The notes beneath the pieces are model-generated. The model saw only the letters and a program-made list of their open reading frames with translations. It did not search any database and was not told where the DNA came from. From an uncultured Lachnospiraceae bacterium (GTDB taxonomy: Bacteria > Bacillota > Clostridia > Lachnospirales > Lachnospiraceae): 6,368 nucleotides of DNA. The stretch lies in the NCBI GenBank assembly GCA_902783095.1, contig CACZPX010000189.1, forward strand, positions 1 through 6,368. The letters are read 5' to 3'. The position numbers and the translations under genes were made by a program. Shown here piece by piece: positions 1-6,368 of this stretch. How positions within the stretch are numbered: position 1 is the first letter of the stretch; every line of letters begins with the position of its first letter.

Positions 1-672
1 ACCACCAAGTACATGGACGGCCACGGCACGGCCGTCGGCGGCGCCATCGTGGACGCCGGTAAATTCGACTGGATGGCCCACGCGGACAAGTTCCCGGGGC
101 TCACCACGCCGGACGACAGCTATCACGGCATCACCTATGCGGAAAAATTCGGCATGGGCGGGGCCTTTATCACCAAGTGCACGGCGCAGCTGATGCGCGA
201 CTTCGGCGCGATCCAGGCGCCGCAGCACGCCTTTTATCTGAACCTGGGCCTGGAGAGCCTGCACGTGCGCATGGCCAGACACTGTGAGAACGGCCAGGCC
301 GTGGCGGAGTTTCTGGCTGCGCATCCCAAGGTGGAAGCGGTCCACTTCTGCGGGCTGCCGGGCGATCCCTATCACGAACTGGCGCAGAAATACCTGCCGA
401 ACGGTTCCTGCGGCGTGGTCTCCTTTGAGATCAAAGGCGGCAAGGAGGCGGCCGGCCGCTTCATGAAGGAACTGAAGGTGGCCGCCATCGAGACCCACGT
501 GGCCGACGCCCGCACCTGCTGCTTGAACCCGGCCACGTCCACGCACCGGCAGATGACGGAGGAGCAGCTGGCGGCGGCCGGCATCCCCGGCGGTCTGGTG
601 CGCATGTCCTGCGGCCTGGAGGCAAAGGAAGATCTGATCGCCGACATCGCCGGCGCACTGGAGGCGGTGTAA
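1..672 (+). CDS. metY: O-acetylhomoserine sulfhydrylase (MetY), C-terminal part, 5' end cut by window
   Basis: PLP-dependent enzyme of the Cys/Met metabolism family. It makes homocysteine from O-acetylhomoserine and sulfide in the cytoplasm (direct sulfhydrylation route to methionine). The reading frame is open from base 1, giving 223 residues. The fragment begins inside the PLP-lysine motif TTKYMDGHGT, so the Schiff-base lysine is codon 3 (bases 7-9). GGAIVDAGKFDW follows, a form typical of MetY rather than of MetB or MetC. Near the end, GLVRMSCGLEAKEDLIADI is the conserved C-terminal segment whose arginine (RMSCG) should bind the substrate carboxylate. Family members are about 420-430 residues, so roughly the first 200 lie outside the window. 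The TAA stop shares its last A with the ATG of hom. Family assignment is firm. The exact acyl substrate (acetyl rather than succinyl or phosphohomoserine) is inferred from the family. Confidence 0.92.
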   Translation, partial: TTKYMDGHGTAVGGAIVDAGKFDWMAHADKFPGLTTPDDSYHGITYAEKFGMGGAFITKCTAQLMRDFGAIQAPQHAFYLNLGLESLHVRMARHCENGQAVAEFLAAHPKVEAVHFCGLPGDPYHELAQKYLPNGSCGVVSFEIKGGKEAAGRFMKELKVAAIETHVADARTCCLNPATSTHRQMTEEQLAAAGIPGGLVRMSCGLEAKEDLIADIAGALEAV

Positions 673-1802
673 TGGCGCCCGGACTGCGCGTCGGCCTGCT
701 GGGATACGGCGTGGTCGGACGCGGCGTGGCGCAGATCCTGGACGCGCGGGGCGACGTGGAGATCAGAAAGATCCTGCGGCATACGCCCGATAAGGTCACC
801 GAGGCGCGGATGACCGCAAACGCAGACGAGATCCTTGACGACCCGGATATCGACGTGATCATCGAGTGCATGGGCGGCCTGGAGCCGGCGCACACGTACG
901 TGATGCGGGCCATGCAGGCCGGCAAGCACGTGGTCACCGCCAACAAGAAGATGCTGGCGACGCACATCATCGAGATCGCGGCGGCCTGCGAGACGCTGGA
1001 TAAAAAATGCCGCTTTGAGGCCTGCGTGGGCGGCGGCATTCCGTGGATCCACGAGATCCTGCACATCCGCCGGATCGACGCGGTCACGTCCTTCCGCGGC
1101 ATCTTCAACGGGACCACCAACTATATCCTCACCAGGATGACGGAAGAACACGCAAGCTTTGCGGAGGTCCTGGCGCAGGCGCAGGCGATGGGCTTTGCGG
1201 AGCAGGACCCGACCGACGACGTGGACGGCTTTGACGCGCGCTACAAGGGTGTGCTCACCTGCGCGGCGGCCTTTGGCCGCGTGCCGGACCCGGAAGAGGT
1301 GCCCACCTTTGGCATCCGCGGGATCGCGCCCTGCGATCTGGACTACGCGCGGGTGCACGGCCGGGTGATCAAGCTGGTCGCGCGCGGCAGCTTTGACGGC
1401 GGCCGCCTGGCGCTGACCGTGGTCCCCACGATGGTCCGGGAAAAGGACCCGCTGGCCTCGGTCCACGACAATTTCAACGGTATGGAGGCGGAGAGCACCA
1501 CGCTCGGACGCAGTTTCTACGCCGGACAGGGCGCGGGGAGCCTTCCCACGGCGCACGCCATGGTGCAGGATCTTTTGTCCATCCCGCATCCCTATTCCAT
1601 TGACGTCCACCCGTCCGGGAAACTGGCAAAGCGTCCGGCCGTCTACTATGTGCGCGGCGCGAAGCGCGGACCGCTGGCGGAACTGACGGCGCAGGATACC
1701 GGCGCGGCGATCCTTACGAAGCCGGTCTCTTTACAGGAATTAAAGGAACACCTGGTCCCGGAGGAGGGACAGAAGGTGTTCGCAGCGGAGATAGAGTCAT
1801 GA
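672..1802 (+). CDS. hom: Homoserine dehydrogenase, short form without a recognisable ACT domain
   Basis: Reduces aspartate semialdehyde to homoserine with NAD(P)H, the branch step toward threonine and methionine. The N-terminal Rossmann domain has the glycine loop GYGVVG at residues 11-16 and the TANK motif with its conserved lysine at 92. The catalytic domain shows GGGIPWIHEI (119-128), GIFNGTTNYIL (143-153) and DPTDDVDGFDARYKGVL (179-195), with the conserved aspartates and Lys192, then YAGQGAGSLPTAHA (283-296). At 376 residues it is shorter than the usual 400-430. After about residue 324 only some 50 residues remain, starting VYYVRG, and they lack the PGVLA-type ACT signature. The start is supported by GGAGG at 660-664, 7 bases before the ATG, and by the Rossmann strand beginning at residue 5. 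The ATG overlaps the metY stop (TAATG), and its TGA overlaps the next ATG (ATGA), implying translational coupling. Confidence 0.95.
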   Translation: MAPGLRVGLLGYGVVGRGVAQILDARGDVEIRKILRHTPDKVTEARMTANADEILDDPDIDVIIECMGGLEPAHTYVMRAMQAGKHVVTANKKMLATHIIEIAAACETLDKKCRFEACVGGGIPWIHEILHIRRIDAVTSFRGIFNGTTNYILTRMTEEHASFAEVLAQAQAMGFAEQDPTDDVDGFDARYKGVLTCAAAFGRVPDPEEVPTFGIRGIAPCDLDYARVHGRVIKLVARGSFDGGRLALTVVPTMVREKDPLASVHDNFNGMEAESTTLGRSFYAGQGAGSLPTAHAMVQDLLSIPHPYSIDVHPSGKLAKRPAVYYVRGAKRGPLAELTAQDTGAAILTKPVSLQELKEHLVPEEGQKVFAAEIES

Positions 1803-3142
1803 TCAAAGTAGTGAAATTTGGCGGCTCGAGCGTCGCCAATGCGGAACAGTTCAAGAAGGTGAAGGACATCGTCCTGTCCGATCCGGCCAGGAAATTCGTG
1901 GTGACCAGCGCCTGCGGCAAGGAATCCTCGGAGGATCACAAGGTCACGGATCTGCTGTACCTCTGCGAGCCGCACGTGCGCTACGGCGTGTCCTATGAGC
2001 CGCTGTTTTCGCTGATCGAAGAGAAGTACCAGAGGATCAAACGGGACCTGGGGCTCACCCTGGACCTGGATGCGGAGTTTGCGAAGATCCGCGGGACCAT
2101 GAAGAAGGGCATGTCCACGGACTACCTGGTCTCCCGCGGGGAGTACCTGACGGGCCTGTGCCTGGCGGAGTACCTGGGCTATTCGTTCGTGGACGCCGCA
2201 GACGTGATCGCCTTTGCCTACAACGGCGAGATCGACATGGAGAAGACGGAGGAGCTTTTGTCCGCCCGCCTGCCCGAGGGCGGCGTGGTGATCCCCGGCT
2301 TTTACGGGAGCCTGCCCGGCGGCGCGGTCCGCGTGATGAGCCGCGGCGGCAGCGACATCACCGGCAGCGTGATCGCCAACATCGTGGGGGCAGACGTGTA
2401 TGAAAACTGGACGGACGTGTCCGGCATCTACGTGGCGGACCCGCGCATCGTACCGGATTCGGTGCGGGTGGCGCGCGTCAACTACAGCGAGCTGCGGGCC
2501 CTAAGCTACCTGGGGGCCAACGTCCTGCACGACGACGCGGTCTTCCCGGCGCGCAGCAAGAACATCCCCATCAATATCCGCAACACCAACGACCCGGTCA
2601 ACCGCGGCACCATGATCTTAAACGACTGCTCCGAACTGGACAAGGACGAGCCGCCGTACACGGTGACGGGGATCACCGGCCGCAAGGGCTTTACCGGCAT
2701 CACGCTGGTCAAGAACCACTCCACCACGGAGGTCGGCTTCTTCCGCCGGCTGCTGTCGGTGTTTGAGGACCATCACGTGTCCATCGAGTACATCCCCAGT
2801 ATGGTGGACTCCTATACCATCATCGTGCGCAGCGAGGCGGTGGCAAACTGCCTGTACGACATCGTGGGCTGGATCCGCGAGAAGATCAAGCCGGACGCGC
2901 TGATGGTGGAAGAGCATATTGCGCTGATCGCCTGCGTGGGCCGTGGCATGAATCACAAGCTGGGCCTGTCCGGCCAGCTGCTGTCGGAACTCGGCGCGCA
3001 CGGGATCAACGTAAAGATCATAGAACTGACCTCGGACGAGCTGGGCATCGTGTTCGGCATCGACGACGACAAATTTGAAGAGGCGATCCGCTGCATCTAC
3101 GCAAAGTTCATCGCCGAAGAAAAGAAGGAGAGCAGAGCGTAA
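1799..3142 (+). CDS. Aspartate kinase, class III (YclM/ThrD-like), with tandem ACT domains
   Basis: Phosphorylates aspartate to aspartyl-4-phosphate, the committed step for lysine, threonine and methionine. The kinase domain has KFGGSS at residues 6-11, SRGE at 112-115 (substrate-binding SxGE motif), SRGGSDITGS at 181-190, and YENWTDVSGIYVADPR at 201-216. Two ACT regulatory domains follow, at about 286-360 and 372-440. Order, length (447 residues) and details such as HDDAVFPA and INIRNTNDP resemble B. subtilis YclM from memory. That enzyme is known to respond to lysine and threonine together; effector specificity here is inference only. GGAG at 1787-1790 stands 8 bases before the ATG. The gene overlaps hom by 4 bases and shares one base with asd. 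Nothing suggests fusion to homoserine dehydrogenase: the two are separate adjacent genes. The symbol is left blank because lysC, thrD and yclM are all used for this class. Confidence 0.95.
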   Translation: MIKVVKFGGSSVANAEQFKKVKDIVLSDPARKFVVTSACGKESSEDHKVTDLLYLCEPHVRYGVSYEPLFSLIEEKYQRIKRDLGLTLDLDAEFAKIRGTMKKGMSTDYLVSRGEYLTGLCLAEYLGYSFVDAADVIAFAYNGEIDMEKTEELLSARLPEGGVVIPGFYGSLPGGAVRVMSRGGSDITGSVIANIVGADVYENWTDVSGIYVADPRIVPDSVRVARVNYSELRALSYLGANVLHDDAVFPARSKNIPINIRNTNDPVNRGTMILNDCSELDKDEPPYTVTGITGRKGFTGITLVKNHSTTEVGFFRRLLSVFEDHHVSIEYIPSMVDSYTIIVRSEAVANCLYDIVGWIREKIKPDALMVEEHIALIACVGRGMNHKLGLSGQLLSELGAHGINVKIIELTSDELGIVFGIDDDKFEEAIRCIYAKFIAEEKKESRA

Positions 3143-4128
3143 TGAAGATCGGAATTATGGGCGCGACCGGTGCGGTCGGCCGTCAGATGATCACCTGTCT
3201 GGAAGAACAGCAGATCCCGGTGGAGGAACTGCGGCTGTTTGCCAGCGCCCGCAGCGCGGGGATGAAACTGCCGTTCGCAGGCGGCGAGGTAACGGTGGAA
3301 GTGCTGGACGAGGCGCGTTTTGCGGGCCTTGACGTGATGTTCGGCGCGGTCTCCAACGCATTGGCCAAACAGTACGCGCCCGCGCTGCAGGCGGCCGGCG
3401 TGCTGTTTATCGACAACTCCAGCGCGTTCAGGCTGGAGAAGGAAGTGCCGCTGGTGGTCCCGGAGATCAACGGCGAGGACGCGAAACACAACAACGGGAT
3501 CATTGCCAACCCCAATTGCAGCACCATCATCGCGATGATGGCGGTCGCACCCATCCATCGCGTGAGCCCCATCAAACGCAGGGTGGCGGCAACCTACCAG
3601 GCCGTGTCCGGCGCCGGCAACGGCGGCATCACGGAGCTGGCGCAGGAGGTGGAGCAGCTCAGACAGGGTCAGCCGGTGAGCCCGTCGGTCTTCCCGGCCC
3701 AGATCGCCTACAACTGCATCCCGTTCATCGGCAGCTTAAAGGAAAACGGCTACACCACGGAAGAGATGAAGATGGAGAACGAGGGCCGCAAGATCCTGCA
3801 CGCGCCGGAGCTTAAAGTCTCCTGCACCTGCGTGCGCGTGCCGGTTTACCGCTCCCATTCCGTCTCCGTGAGCCTGGAGTGCGAGCGCCCGGTGGGCCTT
3901 GACGAGGCGGAAGCGGCGCTGTCGTCCTATCCCGGCGTCGTGTACATGAAGGAGGACTATCCCATGCCGCTTATGACCTCCGACCAGGACCTGGTCTACG
4001 CGGGGCGTCTGCGCCGCGACGGCGTCTTTGACGGCGGCCTGGCTCTGTGGTGCTGCGGCGACCAGATCCGCAAGGGCGCGGCGGCCAACGCCGTGGGGAT
4101 CTTACAATATCTGATCCAGAACGCGTGA
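3142..4128 (+). CDS. asd: Aspartate-semialdehyde dehydrogenase
   Basis: Catalyses NADPH-dependent reduction of aspartyl-4-phosphate to aspartate semialdehyde, directly after the aspartate kinase in the pathway. The nucleotide-binding loop GATGAVG is at residues 7-13. IDNSSAFR is at 90-97 and VPLVVPEIN at 102-110. The catalytic cysteine is Cys126 in NPNCSTI, with Gln153 in TYQAVSGAG. The probable catalytic His239 lies in CVRVPVYRSHSVSV, with Arg232 as the likely substrate-binding arginine. ALWCCGDQIRKGAAANAV (301-318) is the conserved C-terminal helix. Length is 328 residues, normal for bacterial Asd. The ATG shares its A with the kinase stop (TAATG), and AAGGAG at 3125-3130 lies 11 bases upstream. 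It is the last gene of the operon, 45 bases before a terminator palindrome. The motif GAVSNALAK replaces the more usual SAGGxxS near residue 68; I recall similar forms in other clostridial Asd proteins. Confidence 0.96.
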   Translation: MKIGIMGATGAVGRQMITCLEEQQIPVEELRLFASARSAGMKLPFAGGEVTVEVLDEARFAGLDVMFGAVSNALAKQYAPALQAAGVLFIDNSSAFRLEKEVPLVVPEINGEDAKHNNGIIANPNCSTIIAMMAVAPIHRVSPIKRRVAATYQAVSGAGNGGITELAQEVEQLRQGQPVSPSVFPAQIAYNCIPFIGSLKENGYTTEEMKMENEGRKILHAPELKVSCTCVRVPVYRSHSVSVSLECERPVGLDEAEAALSSYPGVVYMKEDYPMPLMTSDQDLVYAGRLRRDGVFDGGLALWCCGDQIRKGAAANAVGILQYLIQNA

Positions 4129-4136
4129 TCCGCGGG

Positions 4137-4152
4137 GCGTCCGGCGGGACGC
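4137..4152 (+). other. Small GC-rich hairpin after asd
   Basis: GCGTCC (4137-4142) and GGACGC (4147-4152) form a perfect 6-bp stem around a GGCG tetraloop, 8 bases after the asd stop. No T-tract follows, so it is not a complete intrinsic terminator. It could help fold or stabilise the 3' end of the operon transcript, or be a chance product of high GC. Confidence 0.3.
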
Positions 4153-4173
4153 GCCAAAAGCAAAGCGCATAAT

Positions 4174-4203
4174 AAAAAAGACCTGCCGCGGCAGGTCTTT
4201 TTT
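4174..4203. terminator. Bidirectional Rho-independent terminator (perfect 30-bp palindrome)
   Basis: The 30 bases are their own reverse complement: six A, then GACCTGC (4180-4186), a CGCG loop (4187-4190), GCAGGTC (4191-4197), then six T. Read on the plus strand, this is a 7-bp GC-rich stem with a U6 tract, 45 bases after the asd stop. Read on the minus strand, it is the same structure, 18 bases after the stop of the UPF0473 gene. It sits between two converging transcription units, which fits one element ending both. Confidence 0.93.
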
Positions 4204-4221
4204 GCGGGAAACAGGCGGGCG

Positions 4222-4539
4222 TCAGTCGTCCTTTTCGTCCCCGTCCACCCACTCGTCGTATTCCGCTTCGTCCAGGATCTCGTCAAAGCGGTCCGCGACG
4301 GCGTCGTATTCCTCGTCGTCTTCGATCACGGTCAGGAGCGGCTCGCCGTCCGCGTCCTCGGCAAAGCGGTACAGGTAGATGTCGTCCTCATAGCCGGAAC
4401 CCTCTACCGGGGCAATGGCGATGTACTGCTGTCCGTTTAAGGGAAAACGCGTCAGGACGTCGCAGTCTACGGTGGAGTCGTCTTCCAGGGTGATGGTGAT
4501 CTGCAGATCTTCAAATTCTTCGTAGTCTTTGCTGGCCAT
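4222..4539 (-). CDS. UPF0473 / DUF1292 family protein, small and highly acidic
   Basis: Function is unknown for this family. The protein has 105 residues, with about 37 Asp/Glu against roughly 5 Lys/Arg, so it is strongly anionic and likely cytoplasmic; no signal peptide or membrane segment is visible. The family pattern is clear: a beta-rich core ITITLEDDSTVDCDVLTRF (14-32), NGQQYIAIAP, DIYLYRF, then EDDEEYDAVADRFDEILDE as an acidic C-terminal helix, and an acidic tail. B. subtilis YrzB is, from memory, the best-known member. The start is well supported by AAAAGGAGG (minus strand, 4554-4546) ahead of the ATG at 4539. It lies 13 bases after the ychF stop on the same strand, so the two are probably co-transcribed. 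Acidic ends hint at a binding partner that is basic or nucleic-acid associated, which is speculation. Confidence 0.9.
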   Translation of the reverse strand: MASKDYEEFEDLQITITLEDDSTVDCDVLTRFPLNGQQYIAIAPVEGSGYEDDIYLYRFAEDADGEPLLTVIEDDEEYDAVADRFDEILDEAEYDEWVDGDEKDD

Positions 4540-4545
4540 GGGGGT

Positions 4546-4554
4546 CCTCCTTTT
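4546..4554 (-). promoter_or_regulatory. Consensus ribosome binding site of the UPF0473 gene, overlapping the ychF stop
   Basis: On the minus strand the bases read AAAAGGAGG, a near-perfect anti-Shine-Dalgarno match, 6 bases before the ATG at 4539-4537. Its first two bases are also the last two of the ychF TAA stop (4555-4553). Ribosomes terminating on ychF therefore finish on the site that recruits initiation for the next gene, which favours coupled translation. Confidence 0.85.
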
Positions 4555-5650
4555 ATACGTTGAATCGGAATAAAATCACGTCGCCGTCCTTGACGACGTA
4601 GTCCTTGCCTTCCATGCGGATCAGGCCCTTGTCGCGTGCGGCCGCATAGGAGCCGGCGTCCAGCAGGTCTTTGTAGTTGACCACTTCCGCCTTGATAAAG
4701 CCGCGCTCAAAGTCGCTGTGGATCTTGCCGGCGGCTTGCGGCGCCTTGGTGCCCTTTTTGATGGTCCAGGCGCGGGTCTCCTGTTCGCCGGCGGTCAGAA
4801 AGCTCATCAGGCCCAGCAGATCGTAGCTCGGGGCGATCAGCTTGTCCAGGCCGGACTCGGACAGCCCCAGTTCCTGTAAAAACTCGCGGCTCTCTTCCTC
4901 GTCCAGCTCGGCGATCTCTTCCTCGATCTTGGCGCAGATCACAAATACGCGGCTGCCTTCGGCATCGGCGATGGACCGGACCTTCTGCACGTAGGGGTTG
5001 TCGGCGCCGTCGTCGGCCAGATCGTCCTCGGCCACGTTGGCCGCGTAGATGACCGGCTTGTCGGTGAGCAGGGTGAGGGAGGCGATAAAGTCCGCCTCGT
5101 CGTCGTTTTCCCGCTCCAGGCTCTTGGCGGGTTTGCCGTCCTCCAGCCAGGCCTTCAGTTTCTTTAAGGTGACCAGTTCCGCGGCGGCGGTCTTGTCGTT
5201 CATGGCGCTGCGGGTGGTCTTCGCGATGCGGCGCTCCAGCACTTCCAGGTCCGCGAAGATCAGTTCCAGGTCGATGGTCTCGATGTCCCGGGCGGGATCC
5301 ACCGAACCGTCCACGTGGATCACGTTGGAATCCTCAAAACAGCGCACCACGTGCACGATGGCGTCGCACTCGCGGATGTTGGCCAGAAACTGGTTGCCCA
5401 GCCCCTCGCCCTTGCTGGCGCCCTTTACCAGGCCGGCGATGTCCACGAATTCGATCACGGCCGGGGTCAGCTTGCGCGAATTGTAAAAGTCGGACAGCAG
5501 TTTCAACCGCGGATCCGGTACCGGCACCACGCCCACGTTGGGGTCGATGGTGCAGAACGGGTAGTTGGCGGACTCCGCGCCCGCCTTGGTCAGGGAATTG
5601 AAAAGGGTGCTCTTGCCCACGTTGGGCAGGCCCACGATGCCTAATTTCAT
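4553..5650 (-). CDS. ychF: Redox-responsive P-loop ATPase YchF (OLA1 family)
   Basis: Universally conserved translation-factor-class P-loop NTPase of the Obg group that binds ATP rather than GTP and associates with ribosomes. G1 is GLPNVGKST (residues 7-15). G3 with the YchF signature is DIAGLVKGASKGEGLGN (70-86). The G4 position reads NVAE (205-208) instead of NKxD, the change known to give ATP preference. A helical coiled-coil insertion occupies about 125-190, and the C-terminal TGS domain about 280-364, ending KDYVVKDGDVILFRFNV. At 365 residues it is essentially the same length as E. coli YchF. Cys33, in PFCTIDPN, lines up with E. coli Cys35, which has been implicated in redox control; equivalence here is inferred. 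AAGGAG (minus strand, 5668-5663) precedes the ATG by 12 bases. It is followed closely by the UPF0473 gene. Confidence 0.97.
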   Translation of the reverse strand: MKLGIVGLPNVGKSTLFNSLTKAGAESANYPFCTIDPNVGVVPVPDPRLKLLSDFYNSRKLTPAVIEFVDIAGLVKGASKGEGLGNQFLANIRECDAIVHVVRCFEDSNVIHVDGSVDPARDIETIDLELIFADLEVLERRIAKTTRSAMNDKTAAAELVTLKKLKAWLEDGKPAKSLERENDDEADFIASLTLLTDKPVIYAANVAEDDLADDGADNPYVQKVRSIADAEGSRVFVICAKIEEEIAELDEEESREFLQELGLSESGLDKLIAPSYDLLGLMSFLTAGEQETRAWTIKKGTKAPQAAGKIHSDFERGFIKAEVVNYKDLLDAGSYAAARDKGLIRMEGKDYVVKDGDVILFRFNV

Positions 5651-5673
5651 TTTTGCAGTCAGCTCCTTATCTG

Positions 5674-5694
5674 TGCGGCGCCGCAGCGGGCGGC
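5674..5694. repeat. GC-rich palindrome and hairpin in the ychF leader
   Basis: TGCGGCGCCGCA (5674-5685) is a perfect 12-bp palindrome. An alternative fold pairs GCCGC (5680-5684) with GCGGC (5690-5694) around a 5-base loop. It sits just upstream of the ychF ribosome binding site (5663-5668), so it could affect initiation, but no T-tract follows on either strand and it may be chance in GC-rich DNA. Confidence 0.3.
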
Positions 5695-5713
5695 ACCGGG
5701 ATCATTCTCTCTA

Positions 5714-5742
5714 TTTTTAACACAAAGAGCGGCTTTTCTCAA
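5714..5742 (-). promoter_or_regulatory. Candidate sigma-A promoter for ychF
   Basis: On the minus strand, TTGAGA (5742-5737; 5 of 6 to TTGACA) is followed after exactly 17 bases by TAAAAA (5719-5714; 4 of 6 to TATAAT). This is the only AT-rich patch in the gap and would give a leader of about 55 bases for ychF. The -35 overlaps the stop codon of the upstream LysR gene. Without a mapped start site this remains a sequence match only; ychF could also be read from the LysR gene's promoter. Confidence 0.4.
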
Positions 5743-6368
5743 TACTCTTGTTGGACGGAGGAGACGGCGTCCGGCTCGGGCGAATGTTCCCGTTCGTGCG
5801 CCAGGGCCAGGTCCACAAAGGCGCGGAACTGGGGCAGGCGCAGCTGGTCCTGCCGGTACAGGATGTGCGTGCGGTGGACGAAGGGCGTGCCGTCCCGGAA
5901 GGAGAGGGGCTTTTTTACGCCGCGAAACTGCGCCAGGCTGATGCCAGGCAGAACGGACCAGCCGATGCCGTGCTCCACCATGGCGATGATCGTCGTCACG
6001 TCGTTGACGGTCAGTTCGGCGCGGGACGGCGCAAGGTCCTGCTCGGCAAACCAGCGGGCCAGGTCGGCGCGGTAGGCCGCGTCGTTGTCGCGGCCGATAA
6101 AGGGCAGGGTCTGCCGGTCCGCCTCCGTGCGGCCGGGCGGCAGCACCAGGCAGTGCCGGTCCTGCGCCAGCAGGATGTCGCCGCCGCGCCAGGCAAAGCC
6201 GCCGCGGACGATCGCCAGATCGATCTCCCCGGAGGAGAGATCGCCGAAGACGTTGATGCTGCGGTTGGCGCGGATGTAGACGTCCACCCGGGGGTAGCGG
6301 GCGCGGTAGTCCGCCAGGACCTCCGGCAGGCGGTAGCGCGCGTAATTCAAGGCGACGCCAAGGCGCAG
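5739..6368 (-). CDS. LysR-family transcriptional regulator, effector-binding part, 5' end cut by window
   Basis: The frame is open through the right window edge, giving 209 residues. It starts at LRLGVALNYARYRLPEV, the usual first strand of a LysR substrate-binding domain at about residue 90 of a 290-310 residue protein. The winged helix-turn-helix and linker helix are therefore outside the window. Family features are the YPRVDVYIRANRS strand and loop, then LSSGEIDLAIVRGG (the G-E-x-D-x-A-I motif of subdomain I), a crossover near VNDVTTIIAMVEHGIGWSVLP (the V-x-x-G-x-G-x-x-x-LP motif of subdomain II), and a C-terminal helix QLRLPQFRAFVDLALAH. A TTG codon at 6350-6348 is internal to the domain and should not be taken as the start. 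The effector and target genes cannot be told from this fragment. LysR proteins often regulate a divergent neighbour, which would lie beyond the right edge. It ends 88 bases before ychF on the same strand. Confidence 0.92.
   Translation of the reverse strand: MRLGVALNYARYRLPEVLADYRARYPRVDVYIRANRSINVFGDLSSGEIDLAIVRGGFAWRGGDILLAQDRHCLVLPPGRTEADRQTLPFIGRDNDAAYRADLARWFAEQDLAPSRAELTVNDVTTIIAMVEHGIGWSVLPGISLAQFRGVKKPLSFRDGTPFVHRTHILYRQDQLRLPQFRAFVDLALAHEREHSPEPDAVSSVQQEY

Noticed and set aside
372..1610. A 412-codon open frame on the minus strand opposite metY and hom
   Set aside because: The plus-strand frames carry unmistakable family motifs across the whole stretch, while the minus frame gives an Arg/His/Asp-rich sequence with no recognisable domain. 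Long antisense frames are expected in GC-rich coding DNA.
2612..3142. Possible internal start (ATG at 2612) producing a separate ACT-only subunit of the aspartate kinase, as in some class II enzymes
   Set aside because: No purine-rich ribosome binding site precedes this ATG, and the kinase resembles class III, for which such a subunit is not usual.
3847..3870. Asd has RSHS around the probable catalytic histidine where many enzymes have GHS or CHS, plus GAVSNALAK in place of SAGGxxS
   Set aside because: All catalytic residues (Cys126, Gln153, Arg232, His239) are present, and I recall the same variants in other clostridial Asd proteins, so this looks like a lineage form rather than a defect.
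5653..6279. Plus-strand open frames opposite the LysR gene
   Set aside because: Their products are Arg/Ser-rich with no domain, and the minus strand carries a clear LysR effector domain.
6348..6350. TTG as the start codon of the LysR-type gene
   Set aside because: The frame stays open upstream to the window edge, and the six preceding codons encode LRLGVA, the conserved first strand of the effector domain, so this TTG is an internal leucine.
1..6368. Mobile elements, CRISPR repeats, phage genes or a new defence system
   Set aside because: All coding space is filled by housekeeping genes in two consistent transcription blocks. The only gaps are 93 and 88 bases, and no direct repeats or foreign-looking genes are apparent.

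Overview
The window is ordinary, densely coded chromosome from a high-GC bacterium, most likely a Firmicute of the class Clostridia (Lachnospiraceae or Oscillospiraceae type). The reasons are the UPF0473/DUF1292 protein, a family typical of Firmicutes; an aspartate kinase resembling the class III enzyme YclM of Bacillus subtilis; clostridial-looking MetY and aspartate-semialdehyde dehydrogenase sequences; strong AGGAGG-type ribosome binding sites; and a U-tract terminator. These are judgements from remembered families, not from a search. I see no mobile element, CRISPR array, tRNA, rRNA or riboswitch, and no convincing new biological system.

Left block, plus strand, 1-4128: four tightly joined genes of the aspartate family. 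They are the C-terminal half of metY (O-acetylhomoserine sulfhydrylase, cut by the window edge), hom (homoserine dehydrogenase), a class III aspartate kinase, and asd (aspartate-semialdehyde dehydrogenase). All three junctions overlap (TAATG, ATGA, TAATG), so the genes are almost certainly one operon with coupled translation. Together the kinase, Asd and Hom convert aspartate to homoserine, and MetY converts O-acetylhomoserine plus sulfide to homocysteine. The homoserine O-acetyltransferase that links the two is not in the window. The operon ends in a perfect 30-bp palindrome (4174-4203) placed to terminate transcription from both sides.

Right block, minus strand, 6368-4222: in order of transcription, a LysR-family regulator cut by the right edge (only its effector-binding part is present), then an 88-bp gap holding a candidate promoter, then ychF (a universally conserved P-loop ATPase), then a small very acidic UPF0473/DUF1292 protein. 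The last two lie 13 bp apart and look co-transcribed, and they converge on the asd operon at the shared terminator.

The points most worth a second look are the missing ACT domain in homoserine dehydrogenase, which leaves the kinase as the only visible allosteric control point in the operon; the unusual pairing of ychF with the UPF0473 gene; and the bidirectional terminator.
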